Assembly (NCBI GenBank): GCA_022616275.1
Contig: JAKEFB010000078.1
Span: 1 to 42,048 of the forward strand
Length of the DNA stretch: 42,048 nt
Direction of reading: 5' to 3'
DNA from: Chloroflexota bacterium
Lineage (GTDB): Bacteria > Chloroflexota > Anaerolineae > Promineifilales > Promineifilaceae
The notes beneath the pieces are model-generated. The model was not told where the DNA came from, did not search any database, and saw nothing but the letters and a program-made list of their open reading frames with translations. Below, piece by piece: positions 9,928 through 19,024 of this stretch (position 1 is the first letter of the stretch; each line of letters begins with the position of its first letter). The position numbers and the translations under genes are program-made.

Positions 9928-11505
9928 ATGACCAGCAAGTCCATCTACGTTTACGACACGACGCTCCGTGACGGCGCCCAGCGGGAAGGGCTTTCCCTGT
10001 CGCTGAACGACAAGCTGAAGATTGCCCAACGCCTGGACGACTTTGGCGTCCACTACATTGAAGGCGGCTGGCCAGGCTCCAATCCCAAGGACGCCGACTT
10101 TTTCCGGGCTGCCCGGCAGATGACCTTCCGTCACGCCAAAATTGCCGCCTTTGGCTCGACGCGGCGCAAGGATACTACCCCCGACGCTGACCCCAACATC
10201 CAGGCCCTGCTGGCGGCCGAAACTCCGGTGGTGACCCTGGTCGGCAAAAGCTGGGACCTGCACGTCTACGACGTGCTGGAGACCGACCTGGAAGAAAACC
10301 TGGCCATGATTGCTGAGAGCGTCGCCTACTTGAAGGCCCAGGGCAAGGAGGTCGTTTACGACGCCGAGCACTTCTTCGATGGCTACAAGGCCAAGCCCGA
10401 GTACGCCCTGTTGACCCTGAAAGTGGCCGCCGGGCATGGGGCTGGCGTGGTTGTGCTCTGCGACACCAATGGCGGCTCGCTGCCCTGGGAAGTGGAAAGT
10501 ATTGTCGGCCGGGTCGTTGCCCACCTCGGTGCGCCGGTCGGCATTCACACCCACGACGATGGTGGCTGCGGCGTGGCCAACACCCTGGCCGCCGTGCGGG
10601 CCGGGGCCGTCCACGTCCAGGGCACGATCAACGGCTACGGCGAGCGAGTGGGCAACGCCAATTTGTGTACCGTCATTCCCGACCTGCAGCTCAAAATGGG
10701 CAAGCAGTGTGTCCCCCCGGAAAATCTGGCTCGCCTGACGGAGCTGTCCCGCTTTGTGGCCGAGGTGACCAACCTGGGCCACGCCAGCCACCAACCGTTC
10801 GTCGGGACCAGCGCCTTTGCCCACAAAGGGGGCATCCACGTCGCCGCCATGCGCAAGAACGCCGCCAGTTACCAGCACGTGGACCCGGCGCTGGTCGGCA
10901 ATCTCAAGCGCACCGTCGTCTCCGAGCTGTCCGGCCGGGGCAACGTCCTGGACAAGGCCGCCGAGTACGGGGTGGACCTGGACAGCGACCAGGCCCGCCA
11001 CGTCTTGCAGCAAATCAAGGAATTGGAAGCCCAGGGCTTCTCCTTTGAAAGCGCCGAAGCCTCTATGAGCCTGATGCTGCGCCGCCTGCAGCCCGGTTAC
11101 CGGCCGCCCTTCGAGCTGCTGGACTTCACCGTGCTCGTCCAGCAGCGCCAGGACAAAGGGATGTGCGCCGACGCCACGGTCAAGGTCCGGGTGGGCGACC
11201 AGGTGTTGCACACGGCCGCCGAGGGCAACGGCCCGGTGAACGCCCTGGACGCCGCCCTGCGTAAGGCGCTCCTGAGTGTCTACCCTATGCTGGCCGGCGT
11301 GCGTCTGGCCGACTACAAGGTGCGCATCCTGGATAGCGAGAATGGCACCGGGGCAACCGTCCGCGTCCTGATTGACACCGAACAGGAGCTGCGCCACTGG
11401 AGCACGGTCGGGGCCAGCGCCAACATCATCGAGGCCAGTTGGCGGGCGCTGGCCGATAGCTTGGAGTTCGCCCTATTGAACGGCAACGCTCAGGGAGAGC
11501 AGTAA
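9928..11505 (+). CDS. cimA: (R)-citramalate synthase
   Basis: Condenses pyruvate with acetyl-CoA to citramalate, opening a threonine-independent route to 2-ketobutyrate and isoleucine. The 525-residue HMGL-like barrel has YDTTLRDGAQREGLSLS, GIHTHDDGGCGVANT and NGYGERVGNANLCTV. A C-terminal LeuA_dimer-type regulatory domain follows (VRVGDQVLHTAAEGNGPVNALD). DGAQREG in place of DGEQSPG and GERVGNANL in place of GERAGNTSL are the signatures of the CimA subgroup. ATG at 9928 (MTSKSIYVYDTTLRDG) is preferred; an upstream in-frame ATG at 9904 lies inside the repeat. leuB follows 3 nt after the stop. Confidence 0.93.
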   Translation: MTSKSIYVYDTTLRDGAQREGLSLSLNDKLKIAQRLDDFGVHYIEGGWPGSNPKDADFFRAARQMTFRHAKIAAFGSTRRKDTTPDADPNIQALLAAETPVVTLVGKSWDLHVYDVLETDLEENLAMIAESVAYLKAQGKEVVYDAEHFFDGYKAKPEYALLTLKVAAGHGAGVVVLCDTNGGSLPWEVESIVGRVVAHLGAPVGIHTHDDGGCGVANTLAAVRAGAVHVQGTINGYGERVGNANLCTVIPDLQLKMGKQCVPPENLARLTELSRFVAEVTNLGHASHQPFVGTSAFAHKGGIHVAAMRKNAASYQHVDPALVGNLKRTVVSELSGRGNVLDKAAEYGVDLDSDQARHVLQQIKELEAQGFSFESAEASMSLMLRRLQPGYRPPFELLDFTVLVQQRQDKGMCADATVKVRVGDQVLHTAAEGNGPVNALDAALRKALLSVYPMLAGVRLADYKVRILDSENGTGATVRVLIDTEQELRHWSTVGASANIIEASWRALADSLEFALLNGNAQGEQ

Positions 11506-11508
11506 GCA

Positions 11509-12600
11509 ATGGAAGCCCGGATTGTCGTCCTGCCTGGCGACGGGATTGGCCCGGAAGTGGTGGCCGCCGCCCTGGCTGTGCTGCCGGCCGTTGCTGCCCG
11601 GTACGGTCACACCTTTGAGACCGAAGAGCATTTGATCGGCGGCGGCGCCATTGACGCCTGCGGCACAGCCTTGCCGGATGAAACACGCCGGGCCTGCTTG
11701 CAGGCCGACGCCGTTCTGTTGGGGGCAGTCGGCGGCCCCCAATGGGACGATCCGGCCGCGCCCGTCCGGCCGGAGCAGGGCTTGCTGGCCATCCGCCAGG
11801 CAATGGGCCTCTTTGCCAATCTGCGACCGGTCCGGCCCCACCCTGATCTACTGGCCGCCTCCCCGCTACGGCCGGAACGGCTGCAAGGGGTAGACCTGCT
11901 GGTGGTGCGCGAATTGACCGGCGGCATTTACTTTGGCACGCCCCGCGAGCGGCGAACTGTCAACGGTGAAATCCAGGCCGTAGATACCCTGGTCTACAGC
12001 CAGAGCGAGATCCGCCGGGTGAGCCACGTGGCTTTCCAGGCCGCCCGCCAGCGCCGGGGCAAAGTCACCTCGGTGGACAAGGCCAACGTCCTGGAAAGCT
12101 CGCGCCTCTGGCGGCAGACGGTCAACGAGGTCGCCGCCGAATACCCCGGCGTGGTCCTGGAGCACGTGCTGGTAGACGCGGCCGCCATGCACCTGCTCAC
12201 CCGGCCGGCCAGCTTCGACGTCATTGTGACCGAGAATATGTTCGGCGACATCCTGACCGACGAGGCTTCGGTCCTGGCCGGCTCGATGGGCAACCTGCCC
12301 TCGGCCTCGTTGGGCGAGACCAGGAACCGGCACGGCTTTCCCCGGGGATTATATGAGCCCATTCACGGCTCGGCCCCGGACATTGCCGGCCGGGGCATCG
12401 CCAATCCCATCGGCACGATTCTTTCCCTGGCCCTGCTGCTGCGCCATTCGCTGGGGCTGGAAGGCGAGGCCAGGGCGGTGGAAGCGGCCGTCGCTCAAAC
12501 GCTGGCCGCCGGCTACCGCACGGCCGACCTGGCCGCCAATGGCCAAAAGCCGTTGAACACCCAGGAGATTGAGGCGGTTATTGTCAGCCACTTGGGCTGA
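11509..12600 (+). CDS. leuB: 3-isopropylmalate dehydrogenase
   Basis: NAD-dependent oxidative decarboxylation of 3-isopropylmalate, and of 3-methylmalate in the CimA route. The 363-residue product has [11 protein letters not shown] at the N-terminus, [16 protein letters not shown] (LeuB rather than isocitrate dehydrogenase signature), the metal/substrate segment [15 protein letters not shown], and the NAD loop [20 protein letters not shown] at 11509 lies 3 nt beyond the cimA stop, with AGGGAGAGCAG in the cimA end as ribosome site. It is followed by a TTATTGG repeat and ilvE. Confidence 0.97.
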   Translation: MEARIVVLPGDGIGPEVVAAALAVLPAVAARYGHTFETEEHLIGGGAIDACGTALPDETRRACLQADAVLLGAVGGPQWDDPAAPVRPEQGLLAIRQAMGLFANLRPVRPHPDLLAASPLRPERLQGVDLLVVRELTGGIYFGTPRERRTVNGEIQAVDTLVYSQSEIRRVSHVAFQAARQRRGKVTSVDKANVLESSRLWRQTVNEVAAEYPGVVLEHVLVDAAAMHLLTRPASFDVIVTENMFGDILTDEASVLAGSMGNLPSASLGETRNRHGFPRGLYEPIHGSAPDIAGRGIANPIGTILSLALLLRHSLGLEGEARAVEAAVAQTLAAGYRTADLAANGQKPLNTQEIEAVIVSHLG

Positions 12601-12602
12601 AA

Positions 12603-12660
12603 TTATTGGTTATTGGTTATTGGTTATTGGCTCCGCTGGCTGATAACCAATAACCAGTAG
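12603..12660. repeat. TTATTGG tandem/inverted repeat, hairpin-forming
   Basis: Four tandem TTATTGG heptamers (12603-12630) are followed by the inverted copy ATAACCAATAACC at 12643-12655, giving a 13-bp stem across a short loop. Same family as 13706-13763 and 30209-30228. It lies between leuB and ilvE with no T-run of its own. Confidence 0.85.
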
Positions 12661-12678
12661 CCCAAGAGAGGAGACAAC

Positions 12679-13701
12679 ATGGACCGGACTATCTATCAGA
12701 ATGGCCAGGGCAACGGCGCCGGGGTCAAGGCCCAAACGGCGACCACCAACCAGGCCCGGCCGGCGCGCTCGACGATGCAGTCAGAGTACATCTGGCTGGA
12801 TGGCGAACTGGTCCCCTTTGAGCGGGCCACCGTCCATTTTCTGAACCCCACCCTCCACTATGGGCCAGGGGTCTTTGAGGGCATCCGCTGCTACGCCACG
12901 GCGCGCGGCCCGGCCGTCTTTCGTTTGCGGGAACACCTGGAGCGCTTCCTGGCTTCGGCCCGCGTCCTGGGCGTCACCGATCTGCCCTATGGCCTGGACG
13001 AGCTGCGCGACGCCATCTGCCGGACGGTCTGCGCCAATGGCTTCAGCGAATGTTACATCCGCCCCCTGATGTACTTTGACGGTCCGCTGGGGCTAAACCT
13101 GGACGCCTATCGCCCGGTAGTCGCCATTGCTGCCTGGAAATGGGGCGCCTACCTGGGCCAGGAGGGGCTGGAGACCGGCGTCCGGATGATGGTCTCCTCC
13201 ATGACCCGCATGCACCCCAATTCTAGCATGACCAAGGCCAAAATCAGCGGCCAGTACGTCAATTCCATCCTGGCCAAGACAATGGCCGCCCGGGCCGGCT
13301 TTGACGAGGCAGTCATGCTCGACCCGGACGGGTACGTGGCCGAGTGTACCGGCGAAAATCTGCTGCTGGTCCGTGACCGGATTATTTATACCACCCCTCG
13401 GGCGGCCATCCTGGAAGGCATTACCCGGGATACGGTCATTACCCTGGCCCGCGACGCCGGCTACACGGTGGTGGAAGAGCGCCTCTCCCGCGACCAACTG
13501 TACATCGCCGACGAGGTCTTTGTCTGCGGCACGGCCGCCGAGGTTGCGCCGGTCCGGGAGATTGACTACCGCGCCATCGGCAACGGCCGGGTCGGCCCGG
13601 TGACCCATCACCTGCAGCAGCTCTTCTACAGCGCCGTTCGTGGCGAACACCATCGCTCGGCCGAGTGGCTGGACTACATGGTCATGGAGCCGATGATCTA
13701 G
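12679..13701 (+). CDS. ilvE: Branched-chain amino acid aminotransferase
   Basis: PLP class IV transaminase performing the last step of Val, Leu and Ile synthesis with glutamate as donor. Recognisable features are YIWLDGELVPFERATVHFLNP, GVFEGIRCYAT, the PLP lysine in MTKAKISGQYVNS (about Lys188), AECTGENLLLVRDR and TPRAAILEGITRDTVI. ATG at 12679 has a good GAGAGGAGA ribosome site. It gives a 32-residue N-terminal extension rich in Gln/Asn/Ala ahead of the family start (MQSEYIWLDG, ATG at 12775), which has no ribosome site. From 12775 the length would be the usual 308. The gene ends the ilv-leu operon at a bidirectional palindrome. Confidence 0.95.
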   Translation: MDRTIYQNGQGNGAGVKAQTATTNQARPARSTMQSEYIWLDGELVPFERATVHFLNPTLHYGPGVFEGIRCYATARGPAVFRLREHLERFLASARVLGVTDLPYGLDELRDAICRTVCANGFSECYIRPLMYFDGPLGLNLDAYRPVVAIAAWKWGAYLGQEGLETGVRMMVSSMTRMHPNSSMTKAKISGQYVNSILAKTMAARAGFDEAVMLDPDGYVAECTGENLLLVRDRIIYTTPRAAILEGITRDTVITLARDAGYTVVEERLSRDQLYIADEVFVCGTAAEVAPVREIDYRAIGNGRVGPVTHHLQQLFYSAVRGEHHRSAEWLDYMVMEPMI

Positions 13702-13705
13702 GCTG

Positions 13706-13763
13706 GTTATTGGTTATTGGTTATTGGGTATTCGTCGAGGGGCAATAACCAATAACCAATAAC
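13706..13763. terminator. 21-bp perfect TTATTGG inverted repeat between convergent stops
   Basis: The arms 13706-13726 (GTTATTGGTTATTGGTTATTG) and 13743-13763 are exact reverse complements across a 16-nt loop. The element fills the gap between the ilvE stop (13699-13701) and the regulator stop (13764-13766) on the other strand. It probably acts as a bidirectional terminator or stabilising 3' hairpin, although it lacks a classical GC-rich stem plus T-run. It belongs to the TTATTGG repeat family. Confidence 0.6.
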
Positions 13764-15419
13764 TCATTCAACTTCGGGTTGGAGCTGCCAGAGCTTGAGG
13801 GCCAGGTGGAGGGCCAGGCGCATGTCGGCCTGGTTCAGATCCTGGCCGGTCAATTCCTGGATACGCTCCAGGCGGTAGAGGAGGGTGTTGCGGTGAATGA
13901 AGAGGGCTTCGGCCGTCTGGCTGATGTTGCCGTGGTGGTTAAAGTAGGCGGTGATCGTCTGGACCAGGCCGCTGCGGTGCTGCTTGTCGTACCGGGCCAG
14001 GGGGCCAATGAGCTGGTTGCAAAAGCGCCGTAGCGCCGGCAAGTTGTCCAACTGGGCCAACAACTGGTAGATGCCCAGGCTGTTAAACTCTACCAACTGG
14101 TCCAGTTGCAGCCGTTTACCGACTTGCATGGCCTGGACTGCCTGCCGGTGGGTCTCCGGCCAGGCGGCCAGCGTTTTGGCCGGGCCGCTCAGGCCGCCCA
14201 GCAGCCGGGACCTGGGGTACTCGGCCCGCAGGTGCTCGCGCAGCCGGTGGGCCAGCTCCCGGGTGGTGGGCATGTCCTCGTCGCTGTCCTCCAGGGCCTG
14301 GAAAACGCAGACGTGGTCGTCGCTGTAGATGTGGGTCAGGGCCGGCCGGTTGTGGCTGGAGAGCAGCCAGTTGACGGTGGTCTCCAGGCGGCGCAGCGAC
14401 GGTATCTCCGGCCCATCCCAGGCAAAGGTCATCACGGCGTGGGGCTGGCTGGTGTTGTGGTCCAGCCGGCCGGCTAATCGCTCGATCTCCTTCTCCGGCA
14501 GGCTGCCCGCCAGCAGACCCTCCAGAAAGTCGCCGCGCAGCGCCTTCTTGGCCTCGCTGACGGCCTTGGCCTTGGCCATTTCCAGGGCGCAGGCCGCCGC
14601 CCCGTGCTCGGCCGTGAGCGTGTCCAGCAGGTCCAGCTCGTCAGGCGAGCCAATGAGGGAGAGATAACCCCGCGCCCGGTCGCCAGAAATAATGGGACTG
14701 AGCAGCCGGGCCATTTTCTTGTTATTGACCGGTAACAGTTGCTGCCAGTGACTCTGCCGCGCCCTGGCCGCCGCCTTCCGGTTGCGCAGGACGGGCGGCA
14801 AATTTTCGTAGTCGCCCAGCACCCCGCGAATACTCTTTTCGTCCACCTCGCTGTTAGGTGGGATGGTCATAGCCTGGATCTCCAGGCGTTTATCCTGGAC
14901 GACAACGATCTTGCCCGTCAACTGGGACATGATCTCCGTCATCGCCTCCAGGCCCTGCCCCTCGCGGGACATCTCCGTCAACCGGCGGTACAATTGCATG
15001 CCGCGCTCAGTAATTTGCTTTTGGCGGTCTATCAGCAGGGCCGCCACCCCCTGGTGAATTTCGCGCAGCGAGGCATCGCCGGTCACGACCAGGATGGGTA
15101 GTTCGTATTTCGCCGCCGCCTGGGCCACCGGGCCGGCCACCGGCCGGAAAGTAAGCAACGCGGCGGCCGGTGATTCGCCCAACTGGCCCAGGGCCTCCAC
15201 CAGTTCGCCATCCTGGATCTGGCCCTGCAGCGCCGGGGGTAAAATGACCAGGTCGCCGGGCTGTACCTGCTCCATCAAGATATCCAGCCCGGTGAGCATG
15301 GCCACCCAATGGACTACCCGATCCGTGTGCTCCCCACCCATCACCAGGGTATTCAGGGGCAGCACCAGGCGCAACACGTCATTTAAAGTCACTTTATTGG
15401 CTGACTGTTGCTCTTTCAT
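13764..15419 (-). CDS. PucR-family transcriptional regulator
   Basis: The 551-residue regulator has an N-terminal PucR domain (residues about 8-125: VTLNDVLRLVLPLNTLVMGG, QPGDLVILPPAL, ELPILVVTG). A variable middle region follows, then a C-terminal PucR-type helix-turn-helix (residues about 485-545: TITAYFNHHGNISQTAEALF then IHRNTLLYRLERIQELTG). Such proteins usually activate catabolic or nitrogen-related genes on binding a small effector. The start is the ATG at 15419 (MKEQQSANKVTLND); a longer in-frame reading upstream is antisense to pheA. It diverges from pheA with only 21 nt between start codons, so the two promoters must overlap each other's coding sequence. Its targets could be pheA, its own gene or the ilv operon; the sequence does not decide. 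Confidence 0.9.
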   Translation of the reverse strand: MKEQQSANKVTLNDVLRLVLPLNTLVMGGEHTDRVVHWVAMLTGLDILMEQVQPGDLVILPPALQGQIQDGELVEALGQLGESPAAALLTFRPVAGPVAQAAAKYELPILVVTGDASLREIHQGVAALLIDRQKQITERGMQLYRRLTEMSREGQGLEAMTEIMSQLTGKIVVVQDKRLEIQAMTIPPNSEVDEKSIRGVLGDYENLPPVLRNRKAAARARQSHWQQLLPVNNKKMARLLSPIISGDRARGYLSLIGSPDELDLLDTLTAEHGAAACALEMAKAKAVSEAKKALRGDFLEGLLAGSLPEKEIERLAGRLDHNTSQPHAVMTFAWDGPEIPSLRRLETTVNWLLSSHNRPALTHIYSDDHVCVFQALEDSDEDMPTTRELAHRLREHLRAEYPRSRLLGGLSGPAKTLAAWPETHRQAVQAMQVGKRLQLDQLVEFNSLGIYQLLAQLDNLPALRRFCNQLIGPLARYDKQHRSGLVQTITAYFNHHGNISQTAEALFIHRNTLLYRLERIQELTGQDLNQADMRLALHLALKLWQLQPEVE

Positions 15420-15440
15420 ACCAGGATAAGTATAGATGTT

Positions 15441-16301
15441 ATGAACAAAAAACAAAACACCCTGGTTGCCTTTCAGGGTGAGCCAGGGGCTTACTCGGAA
15501 CAGGCCATCCGCCGCCATTTTGGCCCGGAAGTAACCACGCTGCCCTGCCGGGCCTTTGCCGAAATCTTTGAGGCCATCCACCACGGCCGGGCCGGACACG
15601 GGATGTTGCCGGTCGAAAACTCCCTGGCCGGCACCGTGGTCCCGGCTTACGACCAACTGGTGGACCACGATTTGCGCATCCAGGCCGAGGTGATCCTCAA
15701 GGTGGAGCATTGCCTTATGGCACCGGCCGGCGCGACCCTGGCCGGCATCCGCCGGGTCATCTCCCATCCCCAGGCGCTGGCCCAGTGCGAGCAGACGCTG
15801 CGCCGGCTGGGTCTGGAGCCGGTAGCCCATTACGACACGGCCGGCGCGGCCCGCGACCTGGCGGCTAACCCCGAGCCGGGCACGGCGGCCCTGGCCAGCG
15901 AGCTGGCTGCCCAGACCTACGGTCTGACCATCCTGGCCCGCAACCTGGAAGACCTTGCTTTTAACTACACCCGTTTCTTTCTCCTGGGCCTGGCGGACCC
16001 GCCCCGGCAAGACCCCAGCAAGACCTCCGTCATCTTCACCACCCGCCACACGCCGGGGGCGCTTTACGCCGTGCTGGGCGAGCTGGCCCAGCGCGGCATC
16101 AACCTGACCAAGATCGAGTCCCGGCCGCGCCGCAACCGCCCCTGGCACTACCTCTTCTACGTAGACTTCGAGGGCCACGAAGACGACCCGGTCGTTCGCG
16201 AAGCCTTATTGGGTATTCTCAAACGCGCCTCTTTTCTCAAAGTCCTCGGCTCCTACCCGGCCGCCCAGCCGCCGGCCGTGCCGGAGGCTCCGGACGATTG
16301 A
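15441..16301 (+). CDS. pheA: Prephenate dehydratase
   Basis: Converts prephenate to phenylpyruvate in phenylalanine synthesis. The 286-residue monofunctional enzyme starts VAFQGEPGAYSEQAIRRHFG, has GMLPVENSLAGTVVPAYDQL and the catalytic NYTRFFLLG. A C-terminal ACT domain with GINLTKIESRPRR (the Phe-binding ESRP motif) follows from about residue 200. No chorismate mutase domain is fused. ATG at 15441 gives the family N-terminus; a longer reading from 15408 overlaps the regulator start. It is an isolated aromatic gene among Ile/Val/Leu and Arg genes, divergent from the PucR regulator. Confidence 0.95.
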   Translation: MNKKQNTLVAFQGEPGAYSEQAIRRHFGPEVTTLPCRAFAEIFEAIHHGRAGHGMLPVENSLAGTVVPAYDQLVDHDLRIQAEVILKVEHCLMAPAGATLAGIRRVISHPQALAQCEQTLRRLGLEPVAHYDTAGAARDLAANPEPGTAALASELAAQTYGLTILARNLEDLAFNYTRFFLLGLADPPRQDPSKTSVIFTTRHTPGALYAVLGELAQRGINLTKIESRPRRNRPWHYLFYVDFEGHEDDPVVREALLGILKRASFLKVLGSYPAAQPPAVPEAPDD

Positions 16302-16333
16302 TAGCAAGGGGTACAATAGACAGCGGAGGTTCC

Positions 16334-18106
16334 ATGAAACCCACCCGCCAGATTTTGCCGTTCATCTTCGCGGCCGTGCTCATTCTGGCTTGCAACATCC
16401 TCAGTACTGACCCGACCCCTACAGCCGCATCGCCGGCAGCCACCGTTACCCGGCCGGCTACGGCCACTCCGGCCGTTACTCCCTCCCCCACCCCCTCTAC
16501 CACCCCCACCCCGCCGCCCCCACCGGCCGAACACCCCATTCAAATTCGCCTGGCCGGCGGCGTAGCCGAATTTTACGACCGGCGCACCGGCGAGCCGTTC
16601 ATCCCCCGCGGCGCCAACTACTTCTATATCGTTCCAGTCTCTGGCGGCTTCGAGGACCGCTTCTTCGGCGTCGGCATCTTTGACCCGGCGCGGGTCGCGG
16701 CCGATTTCGCCCTGCTCAAAGAGTACGGCTACAACACCGTCCGCATCTTCCTCGATTCTTGCAGCGGCGGGAGCGGCTGCGCCGGCAATCCTTCAGGGCC
16801 GGGTCTGAACCCGCCTTACCTGGACAACATTGCCGAGACGATGCGGCTGGCCCGGGAAGCCGGCCTGTTTCTACTGCTGACTTCCAACGACCTGCCCGGC
16901 CAGGGCGGCTACTGGGCGCTGGTGGATACGGCCGTCAACGATCAATTTGGCCCGTACCGCAACGCCCATTATCTCACGGAGCCGGGTGTAGAGGCCGGCC
17001 GGCGCTACTGGGAAGATTTAATGGCCGGCCTGGCCGAACGCGGCGCGCCCTTTGAAGTGGTGCTGGGCTGGTCGCTGCTCAACGAACAGTGGTACTTTTA
17101 CACCGACCCGCCCTTCTCGCTCGGCAGCGGCCTCGTCACCACGGCCAACGGCAACACCTACGACCTCTCCGACTCCGGGCAGAAGCGCCGTATGGCCGTC
17201 GAGGGGATAGTCTACTACATCCAGCAGTTGCGGGAGGTCATCTTGCGTTACGACCCCACGGCGCTGATCACCATGGGCTTTTTCGTCCCCGACTACCCCA
17301 ACCCCATCCGCCAGGGGGATTTCCGCTACGTGGAGACCGCCCCGTTGCTGGAGGTCGCTCCCCTGGACTTCTTCGACTTTCACGCCTACCCCGGCGTTGA
17401 CCCCTTCCCGCCCATCGCTGAGAACTTCGGCATGACCGGCTACGAAGCCAGGCCCGTCATTCTGGGTGAGGCCGGGGCGTTCATTGACCGCTACTTCTCC
17501 ATCGAAGCGGCCGTGCGGGCCATGCCAGGCTGGATTGCCGAGTCCTGCCAGGCCGGCTTCGACGGTTTCCTCTACTGGGGCCTGTACCGCGCCCCGGAGG
17601 CCATCGGCGATGCCACCTGGGGCTTGCTGGACGAAGACCGGGCCATGCTGCTGGCCCTCTCCGCCGAGGGGCTGCCCAACCCCTGCGACCCGGCCCTGCT
17701 GCCGCCGGAAAACCTGGCCCTGGGCCGGCCGGTGACGGCCTCCGCCTGGCTGCCCCAAGAGCCGCCGGAAAACGCCGTGGACGGGCTGCCGGCCCAATGG
17801 GGCGCCGGTGGCCACCCACCGCAATGGATTGAAGTTGACCTGGGCCGGCCGGTAGACGTGACGCTCATTCGCCTGGTGGTCGGCCAGTGGCCTGCAGGGG
17901 AAACCGTCCACCAGCTTTGGGGCGGTGGCCCCGGCGAAGAACTGCGCCTGTTCCACGAATTTCGCGGCCAGACGGCCGAGGGCGACGTCCTGGAATTCAC
18001 CCCCGCCACCCCCCTCCCTGGCCTGCAATTTATCCGCGTCGTCACCCTCGCCAGCCCCTCCTGGGTGGCCTGGAAAGAGATTGAAGTTTACAGCACAGGC
18101 AAGTAG
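16334..18106 (+). CDS. Lipoprotein glycoside hydrolase (GH5-like) with C-terminal discoidin-type domain
   Basis: The 590-residue predicted surface lipoprotein has signal MKPTRQILPFIFAAVLILAC with lipobox LILAC and Cys20. A Pro/Thr/Ser-rich linker follows (residues about 24-66), then a (beta/alpha)8 cellulase-like domain (residues about 70-445: FIPRGANYFYIVPV, YGYNTVRIFLDSC). The candidate acid/base is Glu251 (GWSLLNEQWYF) and the candidate nucleophile Glu379 (PVILGEAGAF). The C-terminus (about 455-590: NLALGRPVTASAW, ENAVDGLPAQWG, WIEVDLGRPVDVTLIRLVV) looks like an F5/8 type C carbohydrate-binding domain. ATG at 16334 follows GGAGG. The substrate is not readable; beta-mannan or beta-glucan is typical of relatives. 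It is not functionally tied to the biosynthetic neighbours. Confidence 0.8.
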   Translation: MKPTRQILPFIFAAVLILACNILSTDPTPTAASPAATVTRPATATPAVTPSPTPSTTPTPPPPPAEHPIQIRLAGGVAEFYDRRTGEPFIPRGANYFYIVPVSGGFEDRFFGVGIFDPARVAADFALLKEYGYNTVRIFLDSCSGGSGCAGNPSGPGLNPPYLDNIAETMRLAREAGLFLLLTSNDLPGQGGYWALVDTAVNDQFGPYRNAHYLTEPGVEAGRRYWEDLMAGLAERGAPFEVVLGWSLLNEQWYFYTDPPFSLGSGLVTTANGNTYDLSDSGQKRRMAVEGIVYYIQQLREVILRYDPTALITMGFFVPDYPNPIRQGDFRYVETAPLLEVAPLDFFDFHAYPGVDPFPPIAENFGMTGYEARPVILGEAGAFIDRYFSIEAAVRAMPGWIAESCQAGFDGFLYWGLYRAPEAIGDATWGLLDEDRAMLLALSAEGLPNPCDPALLPPENLALGRPVTASAWLPQEPPENAVDGLPAQWGAGGHPPQWIEVDLGRPVDVTLIRLVVGQWPAGETVHQLWGGGPGEELRLFHEFRGQTAEGDVLEFTPATPLPGLQFIRVVTLASPSWVAWKEIEVYSTGK

Positions 18107-18970
18107 ATGAAAAGCCTCAGACTTACAAAAAGCGCCTTAAGAACATTAAACGCCGGGTTTGCCGGAATGTTCCTGTTTCTCACAGCGGCCACTACCCTTC
18201 AACTCCCTTATCACTTTAGCTGGTACATTTTACACCGTCGTCTCATGTTCCCCAGCCGGCTGGTTCTAGGATGGGCACAGATTGCTATTTGGGAGTTTAT
18301 CCCTACTTTATACCCTCTTAAGCGTATCGAAGTAATTTACGTTATCACTGCCGCCACTCTGGGCTTTCTTGGGAGCTTACTCATGTATTTCCTGTGGACC
18401 AAGCGCTGGATCGGCAAGGTGCTCGTTGGCCTTTTCATCTTAACCCATATCCTGGTAGGCTGGTTTCTATCGTTCTGGCTGGGAGATTTGGTCAGATCAC
18501 CGGCAGAAATATGCCGGGTTGCTGTGACAGATAACGTGAGCATTCGGATTCTCGGGTATGGGCCACAGAACGAATCCTGGTTTGATAACTACTTTGTTCT
18601 ATCAACAGTAGACAGAGGGCAAACCTGGAATCAGGTATTGGTTCAATATTACGACACGTGGGATATGGGTCCACCACCCCCAGATTGTGAAGGTCAGGAG
18701 TTGTATTACCAAACGCTGCCAAACGATGAATTTATCTGGATATGGACAAAGGAAAATTTAAGCATCTCAAACGATGGCGGCCGTAGTTGGCAAAGCTGGA
18801 CTCCTTCCTGTGGGGTACGAGAGCGGTGTGAGTACGGGTCAATTATCGCTGTAACTTTTGAGGATCCGAAGAGGGGGCACATGAAGGCAAGCCTACTTTT
18901 CAAACCAAGAGGAGTGGTAACCGACCTCTATTCATCGGATGGTGGGTTAACCTGGAGTAGGGTGCCCTAG
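18107..18970 (+). CDS. Hypothetical membrane protein with extracytoplasmic BNR-like repeats
   Basis: Not a protein I recognise as a whole. The 287 residues divide into an N-terminal half with three or four hydrophobic segments (about 14-34, 48-66, 78-100 and 104-130) and a soluble C-terminal half. The latter contains three Asp-box-like motifs (VDRGQTWNQV, SNDGGRSWQSW, SSDGGLTWSRVP), as seen in sialidase/BNR beta-propellers, but too few for a full propeller. The start codon follows the previous stop directly (TAGATG), so it is co-transcribed with the hydrolase gene. The sequence is visibly poorer in GC and in CGGCCG words than its neighbours, suggesting more recent acquisition. There is no CDS between its stop and argH. 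Confidence 0.65.
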   Translation: MKSLRLTKSALRTLNAGFAGMFLFLTAATTLQLPYHFSWYILHRRLMFPSRLVLGWAQIAIWEFIPTLYPLKRIEVIYVITAATLGFLGSLLMYFLWTKRWIGKVLVGLFILTHILVGWFLSFWLGDLVRSPAEICRVAVTDNVSIRILGYGPQNESWFDNYFVLSTVDRGQTWNQVLVQYYDTWDMGPPPPDCEGQELYYQTLPNDEFIWIWTKENLSISNDGGRSWQSWTPSCGVRERCEYGSIIAVTFEDPKRGHMKASLLFKPRGVVTDLYSSDGGLTWSRVP

Positions 18971-19024
18971 AGAAATGACCTGTTGCCTTATCAATTCCTT
19001 TGAACCAAGCAGAAAGGTAGTGAT

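Noticed and set aside
15420-16178. N-terminal extension of the PucR regulator up to 16178
   Set aside because: The extension is antisense to pheA and the family N-terminus begins at 15419.
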